64,000 nt of DNA from Neohoeflea coraliihabitans (GTDB lineage Bacteria > Pseudomonadota > Alphaproteobacteria > Rhizobiales > Rhizobiaceae). Shown here piece after piece: positions 41,974 through 50,055 of the stretch. Location of the stretch: positions 1 through 64,000 of the forward strand of contig NZ_JAHWQX010000001.1 of the NCBI RefSeq assembly GCF_019334345.1. Reading direction: 5' to 3'. Position 1 is the stretch's first letter. The number at the start of each line of letters is the position of its first letter. The notes beneath the pieces were generated by a model. It made no database searches. It saw nothing but the letters and a program-made list of their open reading frames with translations, and was not told the origin of the DNA. The position numbers and the translations under genes were made by a program.

Positions 41974-43301
41974 CGGTTCCGATTCAGTCATTCAGCGACC
42001 TGCGCCGCGCTTTGGTAAAATCTGCCGAACAGCGCGTGCGTCGCGAGGCGGCGCGTTGGAAGCGGGCCCGCAGCAAGGCGAAATTTGTCTGCGTGACCGG
42101 CAGTTCCGGCAAATCGACCACCTCGACCTTGCTGGCGCACATTCTTAATCTGCATCGTCCGACGGCAAGCCAGACCATCTCCAACACCTTCCCGTGGCTG
42201 CAACGCGCCGTCCGCAAGTTGCCCGCCGATCTCGCTTTCGCCGTATTTGAAACCGGCATCGCCAAGAAGGGAGACATGGACCCGATTACCGGCCTGCTGC
42301 AGCCGGATATGGCCATCGTCACCCTGGTCACAAACGAGCATTACAGCAGTTTTCGCGGCCGGCAGGGCGTTGCCGAAGAGAAAGGCAAGCTGGTTGCCGC
42401 TGTCCGGCCCGGCGGCTGCGCCATTCTCAATGCCGATGACGATCAGGTCATCGCCATGGCCGCCCTGACCGAACAGAAGGTCATCACCTTCTCGCGCCAC
42501 AAGGCCGAGGCCGACTATCTCATCCTGCCGAGGCGCCCCGGTCCTGAGGGGCTGACCCTCGAAATAAAGGGGCACGGTCGCAATCTCGAGCTTCAGACCG
42601 GCTTTCTCGCCGAGCACTTCTGGGTGCCGACGGCCGCCGCCGCCATCGCCGCGCTTGAACTTGGGGTGCCTGATGAACTGGTGGTCGAGGGCGTGGCCAC
42701 CTTCCCCGGTCTGTTCGGTCGCTTCTACATGATGTCGACCCGCCGCGGTCCGCAATTCATCCTCGACACCACCAAGGCGCCCTGGGACACGCTGATCACC
42801 GCAATAGAGAGCTTTGGCCGGCTGGACAGCCCCCGTCGCAAACGCATCATCCTCGGTCATATTGCCGATTACCGCGGCAATCCGCGCCCAAAATACCGGG
42901 AAGCCTGCCAGGTCGCGCTGCGCAATGCGGACGAGGTCGTGCTGGTCGGCGACAACCAGCGTCATGCCCAGGTCAGCGAGGAGGTCACCGCCGCGGGCGC
43001 CTTCAAAGCCATCAGATCCGTGGGAGAGACCGCCGAATATCTGCGTCGGACCGCCACGCCGGACGACCTGATATTTCTCAAGAGTTCAAGCAACCTCCAT
43101 CTCGAACGCCTTGCCCTCGATTGGGATCACTCGGTGCGATGCTGGGAACAGGAATGTGGCATGGCGGGAAGTTGCAAGGGTTGCGGCCTTTTTAGCCACC
43201 CTTTCTCCGAGCATCCGCAATTGCGCAAGGCGAAAAAGCGCCTCTCCGTTCCGGCCGTCTTGTCGCGGCTTTCGATCGCCCAGCAGCGGCCGCGATCCTG
43301 A
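41970..43301 (+). CDS. MurF-like ATP-dependent ligase without N-terminal substrate domain (2)
   Basis: The 443-residue product has VTGSSGKSTTSTLLAHIL from residue about 42, FETGIAKKGDMDPITGLLQ, EHYSSFRGRQGVAEEKGKL, LNADDD and DLIFLKSSSNLHLERLAL, all in MurF order. It shares GHIADYRGNPRPKYREACQ with the ligase at 37959. The C-terminus adds a cysteine-rich patch (CWEQECGMAGSCKGCGLF) that may hold zinc. Co-translated with the AMP ligase. Confidence 0.82.
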   Translation: MTVPIQSFSDLRRALVKSAEQRVRREAARWKRARSKAKFVCVTGSSGKSTTSTLLAHILNLHRPTASQTISNTFPWLQRAVRKLPADLAFAVFETGIAKKGDMDPITGLLQPDMAIVTLVTNEHYSSFRGRQGVAEEKGKLVAAVRPGGCAILNADDDQVIAMAALTEQKVITFSRHKAEADYLILPRRPGPEGLTLEIKGHGRNLELQTGFLAEHFWVPTAAAAIAALELGVPDELVVEGVATFPGLFGRFYMMSTRRGPQFILDTTKAPWDTLITAIESFGRLDSPRRKRIILGHIADYRGNPRPKYREACQVALRNADEVVLVGDNQRHAQVSEEVTAAGAFKAIRSVGETAEYLRRTATPDDLIFLKSSSNLHLERLALDWDHSVRCWEQECGMAGSCKGCGLFSHPFSEHPQLRKAKKRLSVPAVLSRLSIAQQRPRS

Positions 43302-43303
43302 AG

Positions 43304-44041
43304 ATGCAGGCCTATATCATCCATCTGCGCAACTCGGTGAACCGCCAGCAGAATGTCCGGCATCTGCAGAACTGCCTGCCGGGGCCGACCCACATCGTCG
43401 ACGCCGTGGCCGGAGCGCAATTGAACCAGGACGATATCGACGCCGTTTATCAGCGCTCACGCTTCTGGCTTCCCTACCCGTTCCGCCTGTCGCGTGCGGA
43501 GATCGCCTGTTTCCTGTCGCACCGCAAGGCCTGGCGCGCCATTGTCGAGTCCGGCGATGAGGCCGCCATCATCGTCGAGGATGACGCACAAATCGATACA
43601 GACCGCTTTCCGGAAGCTTTAAGGCTGGTGGAGACGTTCATCGGGCCGCGCGATATCGTCCGCTTTCCCCACAAATGCCGTGGGCGGGTGCCGCCGCTCC
43701 TGCTCGAGGGTCCGAGTGTATGCGGCACGCCGATCACCATCCGGCGCGAGATCTCGCCGGGGCTGGCGATGATCATGCAATGTGTCGGCCGCGATGCGGC
43801 GCGCCACCTGCTGGCGCTGACCGAGACCTTTGACCGGCCTGTTGATGTCTTTCTGCAGATGCGCTGGCTGCACAAGCTTCCCGTCTCGTCGGTGCATCCG
43901 GTCGTGGTCCGCGAGATTTCGCAAACGCTGGGCGGTTCGACCATCCAGACGCACAAGCGGCCGCTGTTTCACAAACTGGGCCGCAATCTCAGCCGGGCCG
44001 CCTATCGCAGCTGGGTTCGCACCTACAATGGACTTGTCTGA
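43304..44041 (+). CDS. Glycosyltransferase family 25 protein
   Basis: The 245-residue product has the GT25 start YIIHLRNSVNRQQNV, SRAEIACFLSHRKAWRAIVE and IIVEDDAQID. The EDD triad likely binds the nucleotide-sugar metal. GT25 enzymes add hexoses such as galactose to lipooligosaccharide. It follows the Mur-like ligase by 2 bases. Confidence 0.88.
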   Translation: MQAYIIHLRNSVNRQQNVRHLQNCLPGPTHIVDAVAGAQLNQDDIDAVYQRSRFWLPYPFRLSRAEIACFLSHRKAWRAIVESGDEAAIIVEDDAQIDTDRFPEALRLVETFIGPRDIVRFPHKCRGRVPPLLLEGPSVCGTPITIRREISPGLAMIMQCVGRDAARHLLALTETFDRPVDVFLQMRWLHKLPVSSVHPVVVREISQTLGGSTIQTHKRPLFHKLGRNLSRAAYRSWVRTYNGLV

Positions 44042-44047
44042 CACCCG

Positions 44048-44872
44048 ATGAAGCATCCATTGGCAAAACTGGAAAAACAGCGCCGCTACTGGCGCTGGCG
44101 CCTCGCTTCCGGCAAGCGGGTGCCCCTGTGGTGGCATGTCGGCCGACCGAATTTTGGAGACGATCTCAACCCCGACCTCTTCGAAAAGCTGGCCGGGGTA
44201 CCGGTCCGGTTTCCCGCAAACCGTCTGCACCCGCATCTGCTCGGGATGGGTAGTATCCTTGGCAAATCGCTTCCCGCCTCGATCATCTGCGGCAGCGGCC
44301 TGCTTTGCCCGCCGGGCCCGGACACACGCATAGAGGGCTCAGCGGTCGCCGTGCGTGGCGAACTGTCGCGACAGGCCCTGGCACACCATGAGGATGACCT
44401 TCTGCTCGGTGACCCGGCGGTGCTGATCAGCGAGATTTTCGAGGCGCCAAAGGTGAAACACCATGCTTTCGGCTTTGTCCCGCATGTGGATAGCATCGAC
44501 CGCTGGAAAACGATGGACCGGCACGGGCATCACGTCATCGATCCCTCCGGCCCGGTCTGGTCGGTTGTCCGGCAGATTGCCGCCTGCGAAACGGTTTTCT
44601 GCCAATCGCTGCACGGAATGATAACCGCCGACGCGCTTCAGATCCCGAATGTCTGGGTGGCGCCCTCCGAGACCATGCGCGGGGGCCGCTTCAAGTTCGA
44701 TGACTACATGACCACCGTCGACGCGGCGAAGGAAATGGTGCCGGAAACCGCCGACCTGTTTTCCGCACCGGCCCAGTTCGCTGCCACCGTCAGCCGCTAT
44801 CGCTACGACAAGACGGCTTATCGCGACCGGCTGCGCGCCGTCTTTGACGACTTCGACGAACTGGCGATCTGA
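44048..44872 (+). CDS. Polysaccharide pyruvyl transferase-like protein
   Basis: The 274-residue product has PLWWHVGRPNFGDDLNPDLF, IICGSGLL, AVRGELSRQAL, LGDPAVLI, CETVFCQSLHGMITADALQI. The NFGDxL and RGxxS motifs and the S-L-H-G block are hallmarks of the CsaB/WcaK pyruvyl transferase fold. It would add a ketal-linked pyruvate, giving the glycan a negative charge. It lies 6 bases after the GT25 gene. Confidence 0.85.
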   Translation: MKHPLAKLEKQRRYWRWRLASGKRVPLWWHVGRPNFGDDLNPDLFEKLAGVPVRFPANRLHPHLLGMGSILGKSLPASIICGSGLLCPPGPDTRIEGSAVAVRGELSRQALAHHEDDLLLGDPAVLISEIFEAPKVKHHAFGFVPHVDSIDRWKTMDRHGHHVIDPSGPVWSVVRQIAACETVFCQSLHGMITADALQIPNVWVAPSETMRGGRFKFDDYMTTVDAAKEMVPETADLFSAPAQFAATVSRYRYDKTAYRDRLRAVFDDFDELAI

Positions 44873-44974
44873 GGTGCTGCCCTTGACCGCGACGCGGCTT
44901 TCTTGACACAACCGTTGTCAGAAGGACTTTGCACAAGACACAGCGGCGACCCGCTCGCGATGGAACCCTAAACA

Positions 44975-45778
44975 TTGTTTCAGTTCAAAGGTCTCCGTCG
45001 CTACGAACATGGCGGCAAGGTAAAATTCAGCCGGCTTGTGACACGCAAGCTCCGCCTGGCAATCCACCACGCCCTCAACGGTCCTGATTTCAGCTATCAC
45101 GGCATAAGGATCACCGTCCCCGACACCGTGATGTTCTCGCTCAAGCGCCAGCTGATGCGCGGAATGTATGAGGAAGCGGAGCGGGAGATTATCGCCCGCC
45201 ACCTTGATCCGGACTCTCCCGTCATCGAGTTGGGCGGGTCGATCGGCGTTGTCAGTGCCTTCATCGCCTCGCGTCTTTCGCCGCGCATTCGCCATCGTAT
45301 CGTCGAGGCCAACCCTGCCTTGATCGACATTTGCCGGCACAACGCCGTTAGGGCCCGCGCCGGCGAAGGCACCGATGTGGTGTGGGCAGCAGTCGCCTAT
45401 GGCGCCCAGGAGGTCGCCTTTACCGCCGGAGAGAACACCCTTGGCTCGCGCGTAGCACCTGCCGGCGAAGGGGACATAACGGTTCCGACGACCACCCTCG
45501 CCGAGCAGATCGCGGCGATCAATGCCGGCGACGGCTATACCTTGATCATGGACATCGAGGCCATGGAGCTCGAAGTTCTGGCCAATGAACGCGGCGCGCT
45601 CGCCCATTGCCGCATGGCATTCATCGAATTTCATCCCGGCCTTTATGCGCAGGAGGGGCGAACCGTCGCCGAATTCTTCGCGCTTGCAGCTGAGGCCGGG
45701 TTCGAGGTTTTCGACCAGGTCGACGATGTCGTCGCCCTGCGCCGCGCCTCTGGAAATACGCCACCTCCGCCTTTATAG
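44975..45778 (+). CDS. FkbM-family methyltransferase
   Basis: The 267-residue product has VIELGGSIGVVSAFIASRL (SAM-binding glycine loop), HRIVEANPALIDICRHNA, TLGSRV and TLIMDIEAMELEVLANE. FkbM enzymes O-methylate sugars or polyketides. The frame starts at TTG 44975; no ATG precedes the folded domain, and 100 bases separate it from the previous gene, so the start is uncertain. Confidence 0.82.
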   Translation: MFQFKGLRRYEHGGKVKFSRLVTRKLRLAIHHALNGPDFSYHGIRITVPDTVMFSLKRQLMRGMYEEAEREIIARHLDPDSPVIELGGSIGVVSAFIASRLSPRIRHRIVEANPALIDICRHNAVRARAGEGTDVVWAAVAYGAQEVAFTAGENTLGSRVAPAGEGDITVPTTTLAEQIAAINAGDGYTLIMDIEAMELEVLANERGALAHCRMAFIEFHPGLYAQEGRTVAEFFALAAEAGFEVFDQVDDVVALRRASGNTPPPPL

Positions 45779-45832
45779 AAGGCACCCATGCGCATCCGGC
45801 GCGAGAGAAGGCATCCATGCGCATCCGGCGCG
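45779..45832. repeat. Two 25-base tandem copies between FkbM and TPR genes
   Basis: AAGGCAYCCATGCGCATCCG plus GCGCG occurs at 45779-45803 and 45808-45832 with one mismatch (spacing 29 bases). It begins directly after the FkbM stop, in the leader of the TPR-sulfotransferase gene. Each copy contains an ATG. Confidence 0.85.
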
Positions 45833-45856
45833 CTGCCCGGCCACGAGGATTAGACC

Positions 45857-47599
45857 ATGAACCGCAAGCAACGCAGGGCAGCCCCTAATGCTGGACGCGG
45901 CTCCCCGAATGCGGGACGCGGCGCGGCGGGCCGCCCGGCTGCCGCCATCGAGGAACAGATGGTGCGCCAGGCGGGTGCGCTCTTCCAGGCCGGACGCCAT
46001 GACGAATGCGCGGCCCTGTGCCAGAAGATTCTCGCCGGCGATCCGAATCATTCCGAGGCCAATCTTCTCACTGGCCTTTTGGCGCTGTCATCCGGTCATA
46101 ACAGCGAGGCTTTGACTCATCTTCGCAGCGCACTGTCGGGCAATCGCAAGAACCCGGTCATCCATGCCAATCTTGGCCTCGCCTTGTCGCAAACCGGGCA
46201 GTGGCGCGAAGCACGGCAAAGTCTGCAGATCGCCATACGCCTGCAGCCGGCCTATCTCGAGGCCCACACCAACCTGGCCAATGTCGAGATGCAGCTCGGC
46301 CATCCCGACAAGGCGGTCGCGCATCATGCCAAGGCCCTGTCCTTCCGGCCTGGTGCGCCGCTGTTGCGCGCCAACCTTGCCTCGGCCCTGTTGCGCAACG
46401 GCGAAACCGAGGCGGCAGCGAACGCCTATCGCGCCCTGCTAGAAGAACACCCGGACCATGCCGAGGCGCATTTCGGTCTCGGCCTTGCCTGCCGCGAGGC
46501 CGGAGATCTGGTGGAAGCAGGCACGCATCTTCGCAAGGCTACAGTGCTTGCCCCTCCGCATGCCGAAGCCATTCTCGCCTGGGTGATGCTGGCCGATACG
46601 TTGAGCGATGCCGACATTGCCAGCATCGAAGCAGCGCGCGAGGCCACCTTGGAGGGATCGCACGATCGCATGCAGATTGATTTTGCGCTCAGCAAGATCG
46701 CCCACGACCGCGGCGACTATCACCGCGCCGCGACGACCCTTCGGGCCGCCAACACCCGCCGCCGCCAGGACCTCGATTATCAGCGTTCCGAGGTCGAGGC
46801 CGCCTTCGCGGAAACCACGCGGGTCTTCGATGCCGACTTCTTCGCCGAGCGCGCCGGCTTCGGTCATCCCGATGACACGCCGCTCTTCATCCTCGGCATG
46901 CCGCGCTCGGGCACCTCGCTGATCGAACAGATCCTTGCCAGCCATCCGCAGGTACACGGCGCCGGCGAACTGACGCTGTTGCGCGATATCGCCGGCGGTC
47001 CGCAGGGGCCGAAGGACAGCGCCACACCGCCGGCCTTCGCCGCCGCCCTGTCCAGGGGCGCCTCGGCAACCGTCGGCCGCAACTATCTGCGTCAGTTGCA
47101 GGCCCAGGCGCCTCAAGCGCGCTTCATCACCGACAAGATGCCGGGCAACTTCATGCTGATCGGCCTTATTCGTCTGATCTTGCCGAAGGCGCGGATCATC
47201 CATTGCCGCCGCGACCCGCGCGACACCTGCCTGTCGATCTACCGCACCAATTTCAGCGGCAACGGGCTGGCATTTGCCTATGATATCGACGATCTGGTCC
47301 ACTATTATGGCCTGTACCAGGACCTGATGGCGCACTGGCATGCGCTGTTCGGCGACACCATCATCGAAGCCGAGTACGAGCGGCTGATCGCAGACCCGGA
47401 AACCGAGATCCGCGCCTTGCTGGCACGCTGCGACCTTCCCTTCGACAGCCAGGTCATGGCGTTTCACGAGACCCGCAGGCCGGTCCGCACCGCCAGCGCC
47501 GCCCAGGTGCGCCGACCCCTATATGCCTCCTCACGCGGCAACTGGCGCGCCTATGCCGAATATCTGCCGGAACTTGCGCGCCTGACTGCTGACCCTTAG
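45857..47599 (+). CDS. TPR-repeat sulfotransferase
   Basis: The 580-residue product has a basic N-terminus with a short NAGRGSPNAGRG repeat, tetratricopeptide repeats from about residue 30 to 230 (for example NLGLALSQTGQWREARQSLQ) and a sulfotransferase domain. The PAPS 5'-phosphosulfate loop is ILGMPRSGTSLIEQI (about 344) and the 3'-phosphate motif CRRDPRDTCLSIYRTNF (about 449). TPR-fused sulfotransferases are common in marine and rhizobial bacteria, usually of unknown acceptor. It ends the glycan cluster and could sulfate the glycan. Confidence 0.88.
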   Translation: MNRKQRRAAPNAGRGSPNAGRGAAGRPAAAIEEQMVRQAGALFQAGRHDECAALCQKILAGDPNHSEANLLTGLLALSSGHNSEALTHLRSALSGNRKNPVIHANLGLALSQTGQWREARQSLQIAIRLQPAYLEAHTNLANVEMQLGHPDKAVAHHAKALSFRPGAPLLRANLASALLRNGETEAAANAYRALLEEHPDHAEAHFGLGLACREAGDLVEAGTHLRKATVLAPPHAEAILAWVMLADTLSDADIASIEAAREATLEGSHDRMQIDFALSKIAHDRGDYHRAATTLRAANTRRRQDLDYQRSEVEAAFAETTRVFDADFFAERAGFGHPDDTPLFILGMPRSGTSLIEQILASHPQVHGAGELTLLRDIAGGPQGPKDSATPPAFAAALSRGASATVGRNYLRQLQAQAPQARFITDKMPGNFMLIGLIRLILPKARIIHCRRDPRDTCLSIYRTNFSGNGLAFAYDIDDLVHYYGLYQDLMAHWHALFGDTIIEAEYERLIADPETEIRALLARCDLPFDSQVMAFHETRRPVRTASAAQVRRPLYASSRGNWRAYAEYLPELARLTADP

Positions 47600-47964
47600 G
47601 CGCCGCGTTCGACGCCATCAATGAGATCGAGCACCATCTCCTTCGGACGGCAGAGCCGCACGCCGTTTTCGGTGCACACGATCGGCCGGTTGACCAGCAC
47701 GGGATGCGCCACCATCGCATCGAGCAAACGGTCGTCATCAACCGATTCATCCGTCAGTCCGAGCTCCTCGGCTGGCGATTTGCTGACCCGCAAGGCTTGC
47801 CGCGGCGTCAGGCCAGCTGCCGCAAAAAGGCCGAGCAGTTGCGGCCGGGTCCATCCCTCTTTCAGATATTCGATCACCACCGGCTCTATGCCGCGCTCGC
47901 GGATCAGCGCCAGGGTGTTGCGCGATGTGCCGCATTCGGGATTGTGATAAACGACGACATTCAT
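47596..47964 (-). CDS. arsC: Arsenate reductase, glutaredoxin-dependent (ArsC)
   Basis: The 122-residue product has catalytic C11 in HNPECGTSRNTL and the arginine region NRPIVCTENGVRLCRPKE. This is the Grx-coupled ArsC family. No other ars gene is adjacent, so it may be a housekeeping or Spx-like member. The stop overlaps the TPR-sulfotransferase stop by 4 bases (convergent). Confidence 0.9.
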   Translation of the reverse strand: MNVVVYHNPECGTSRNTLALIRERGIEPVVIEYLKEGWTRPQLLGLFAAAGLTPRQALRVSKSPAEELGLTDESVDDDRLLDAMVAHPVLVNRPIVCTENGVRLCRPKEMVLDLIDGVERGA

Positions 47965-48334
47965 GGCGGCTCCTTGCAGCACTGGACTTGCGTTTCAAGC
48001 GCACTATATCCCCCCGCATTGCACAATCCACACGTCGCGGGCCGTTTCGCGCGCCAAATTCACATTTTATTGATCATTTTACTCAACGCCCCCGGCTGCT
48101 CATTGTTTTCAAGCCGTTAGCCTGTCGCGAGAGTGTCACCGACGCGGTCGATATCGGTCTGAGACCGGTCTCACACACCTCCTTGTGGAACTATTCCGGC
48201 GCGGCCGGCGTTTTACTGGCAATTCCGGACCGCGGTTGCACACCGACACAGACGTCAGTTGCAATGGCAGGCAGAAAAGGCCGGATCACAAGTTTTGCAA
48301 GGAGGCGGTGCTCGGAAGAGCACCGAAATGCCGA
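47965..48334. other. Intergenic region upstream of the PRC-barrel gene
   Basis: No gene is seen in these 370 bases. An AT-rich patch (48058-48115) may hold promoters. A perfect 12-base palindrome GAGACCGGTCTC lies at 48161-48172, preceded by another CGGTCT half. The open frame in phase with the downstream gene from 48185 lacks a start of quality. Confidence 0.5.
48161..48172. promoter_or_regulatory. Palindrome GAGACCGGTCTC, possible operator
   Basis: The perfect dyad overlaps a second inverted pair, CGGTCT-G-AGACCG (48155-48167). It lies about 165 bases before the PRC-barrel gene. No known regulator can be named. Confidence 0.35.
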
Positions 48335-48814
48335 ATGAACAACGCAATCGTCAAGACCGCCTTCCGCCACGTTGCCGCCACCGTTTTTGTGGCCGGCTCG
48401 GTTCTCGCAGCTGCGTCCTCTGTCAATGCTTTCCAGCTGGAAAACGTTGTCAAGGGACCGCGCACCGCCCCGGCCACCGTGATGGCCTATGCGGACCCGA
48501 ATTTCGACGCCCGCTTCGGCAGCGCGCCGGCCGGTGAAGAATCGGCTGATCACGAGCTCAACGATGCCTGGCTGGGCATGACCGTGACCGCCGAGAATGG
48601 TGAGAACCTCGGTTATGTCGTCGACGCCCTGATCGATGAGGATGGCTACATCACCGATCTGGTCATCACCGATGATCCCAATTCCGAAGTCGAGATCTAT
48701 GTTCCGGCCCGTCTGGCCACCCTGACCGACACCAATGTCACTCTGGCGCTTGACGGCAATGATGTCGCAGCTCTGCGGACGGCCTATAATTCGGTTCTCG
48801 CTTCGGCCAACTGA
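48335..48814 (+). CDS. Exported PRC-barrel domain protein
   Basis: The 159-residue product has a signal peptide (residues 1 to about 31, cleavage near SVNA) and a PRC-barrel pattern WLGMTVTAENGENLGYVVDA followed by DEDGYITDLVITDDP. PRC-barrel proteins bind other macromolecules; exported ones are common in rhizobia with unknown partners. ATG 48335 begins the signal peptide. Confidence 0.8.
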   Translation: MNNAIVKTAFRHVAATVFVAGSVLAAASSVNAFQLENVVKGPRTAPATVMAYADPNFDARFGSAPAGEESADHELNDAWLGMTVTAENGENLGYVVDALIDEDGYITDLVITDDPNSEVEIYVPARLATLTDTNVTLALDGNDVAALRTAYNSVLASAN

Positions 48815-48998
48815 TCGCGGCGAGACGATAAAGAAATAGCCGACCTCCAGCGAAAGGAACGGACTGTCCCCCCGTGATTTTCGATCGGCTCTTACGGCCC
48901 GGTGTTCCCCGCACCGGGCCGAACCTTTTTCTGTTTCCGGCAGCACTTTTTTGCTAGCGCTACGACGATAACGCTGATGCCTGCTTTCCGGACAAGCC

Positions 48999-50054
48999 AT
49001 GCCCTGTCACACGATCCATCGCCTGAGACACCGCGCGCCCCCGCCGTCGCGCCTGTTTGCGCTCGCCCTTGCGCTGTTGATCGTGACCGCATCCGCCGCC
49101 GCATCACGGGCGCAACCAGCGACCAGCGACGCGGCGCCGACCAGCGCCGATGAGACAGACAATCCGAGCGCGCCTATCTCGATCGGGCTGGTCGATCTCG
49201 ACAGCCTGCCCGGCCTGCGGGCCTATCTGCGCAAGACCGGCTACCTCGCTCCCGACAGCGTGGTCCGCCTGTTTCGCACCGGCCCGGTCAGCAAACCGGC
49301 GGCGACCGGTCTCGCGCCGCGCGCCATCTATGCCCTGCAGTTCGAGGACCTTGCCAATTGCGGCTCGCTCGGCTGCACGCAACTGATCATTCGTCAGGAG
49401 CACGATGGGGCCTTCACGCTTTACGATGAGCGTGCCGGCGGTGATCTGCAGTTGCTTGGCGAGACCACCCGCGGCATGCATGATCTGACAAGCCGCACCA
49501 ACAATGGTCTGATGATCGGCCGCTACAATGGCACCAAATATCTCTGGTCGAGACTTGCCAGCGACGAAAAGAAGGCGGCGGACCCGACCGAGCCGGCGGC
49601 GCTGCCCGCCGAGATCGCCGGACCCTGCATCGATGATCGCGCCTGGCACGGCTATGCCGCAGCTGCCGATGGCGGCGCCGCCGGCTATGGCCTGTGCCGC
49701 ACCAACCGCAGCGGCAATTTTCTGCTTTTCGAATGCACCACGTCCGCGCCCGACATCGCCGTGACGGCCAACGTGACCACCGGGTCGTTGCAGGATTCCG
49801 CGCCGGTGACAATGCAGCTGACCATTGACGGCAGCACTTTCACCCTGTCCGGCACCGGCTATTACGACGTGATGACCGGCGTGGTACTGCCGCGGATCGA
49901 TCCGCTGCCCATCGACACACCGCTGCTCGAGGCGCTCGCCACCGGCAGGCAAGCCAGCTACGCCCTGGCCGGTCGCCGCAAGACATTGCACCTTGATGGA
50001 GCGCCAGAGGCCATTGCCCTGATGCGTGCCGCCTGCACCCCGCCACGCGGATGA
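48999..50054 (+). CDS. Exported hypothetical protein, 351 aa
   Basis: The product has a signal peptide (RLFALALALLIVTASAAASRAQ, first about 39 residues) and a periplasmic body with paired cysteines (LANCGSLGCTQ; AGPCID; GLCRTN; FECTTS; RAACTPP). These suggest disulfides. No family recognised. It is convergent with the RND gene, one base apart. Confidence 0.65.
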   Translation: MPCHTIHRLRHRAPPPSRLFALALALLIVTASAAASRAQPATSDAAPTSADETDNPSAPISIGLVDLDSLPGLRAYLRKTGYLAPDSVVRLFRTGPVSKPAATGLAPRAIYALQFEDLANCGSLGCTQLIIRQEHDGAFTLYDERAGGDLQLLGETTRGMHDLTSRTNNGLMIGRYNGTKYLWSRLASDEKKAADPTEPAALPAEIAGPCIDDRAWHGYAAAADGGAAGYGLCRTNRSGNFLLFECTTSAPDIAVTANVTTGSLQDSAPVTMQLTIDGSTFTLSGTGYYDVMTGVVLPRIDPLPIDTPLLEALATGRQASYALAGRRKTLHLDGAPEAIALMRAACTPPRG

Positions 50055-50055
50055 A

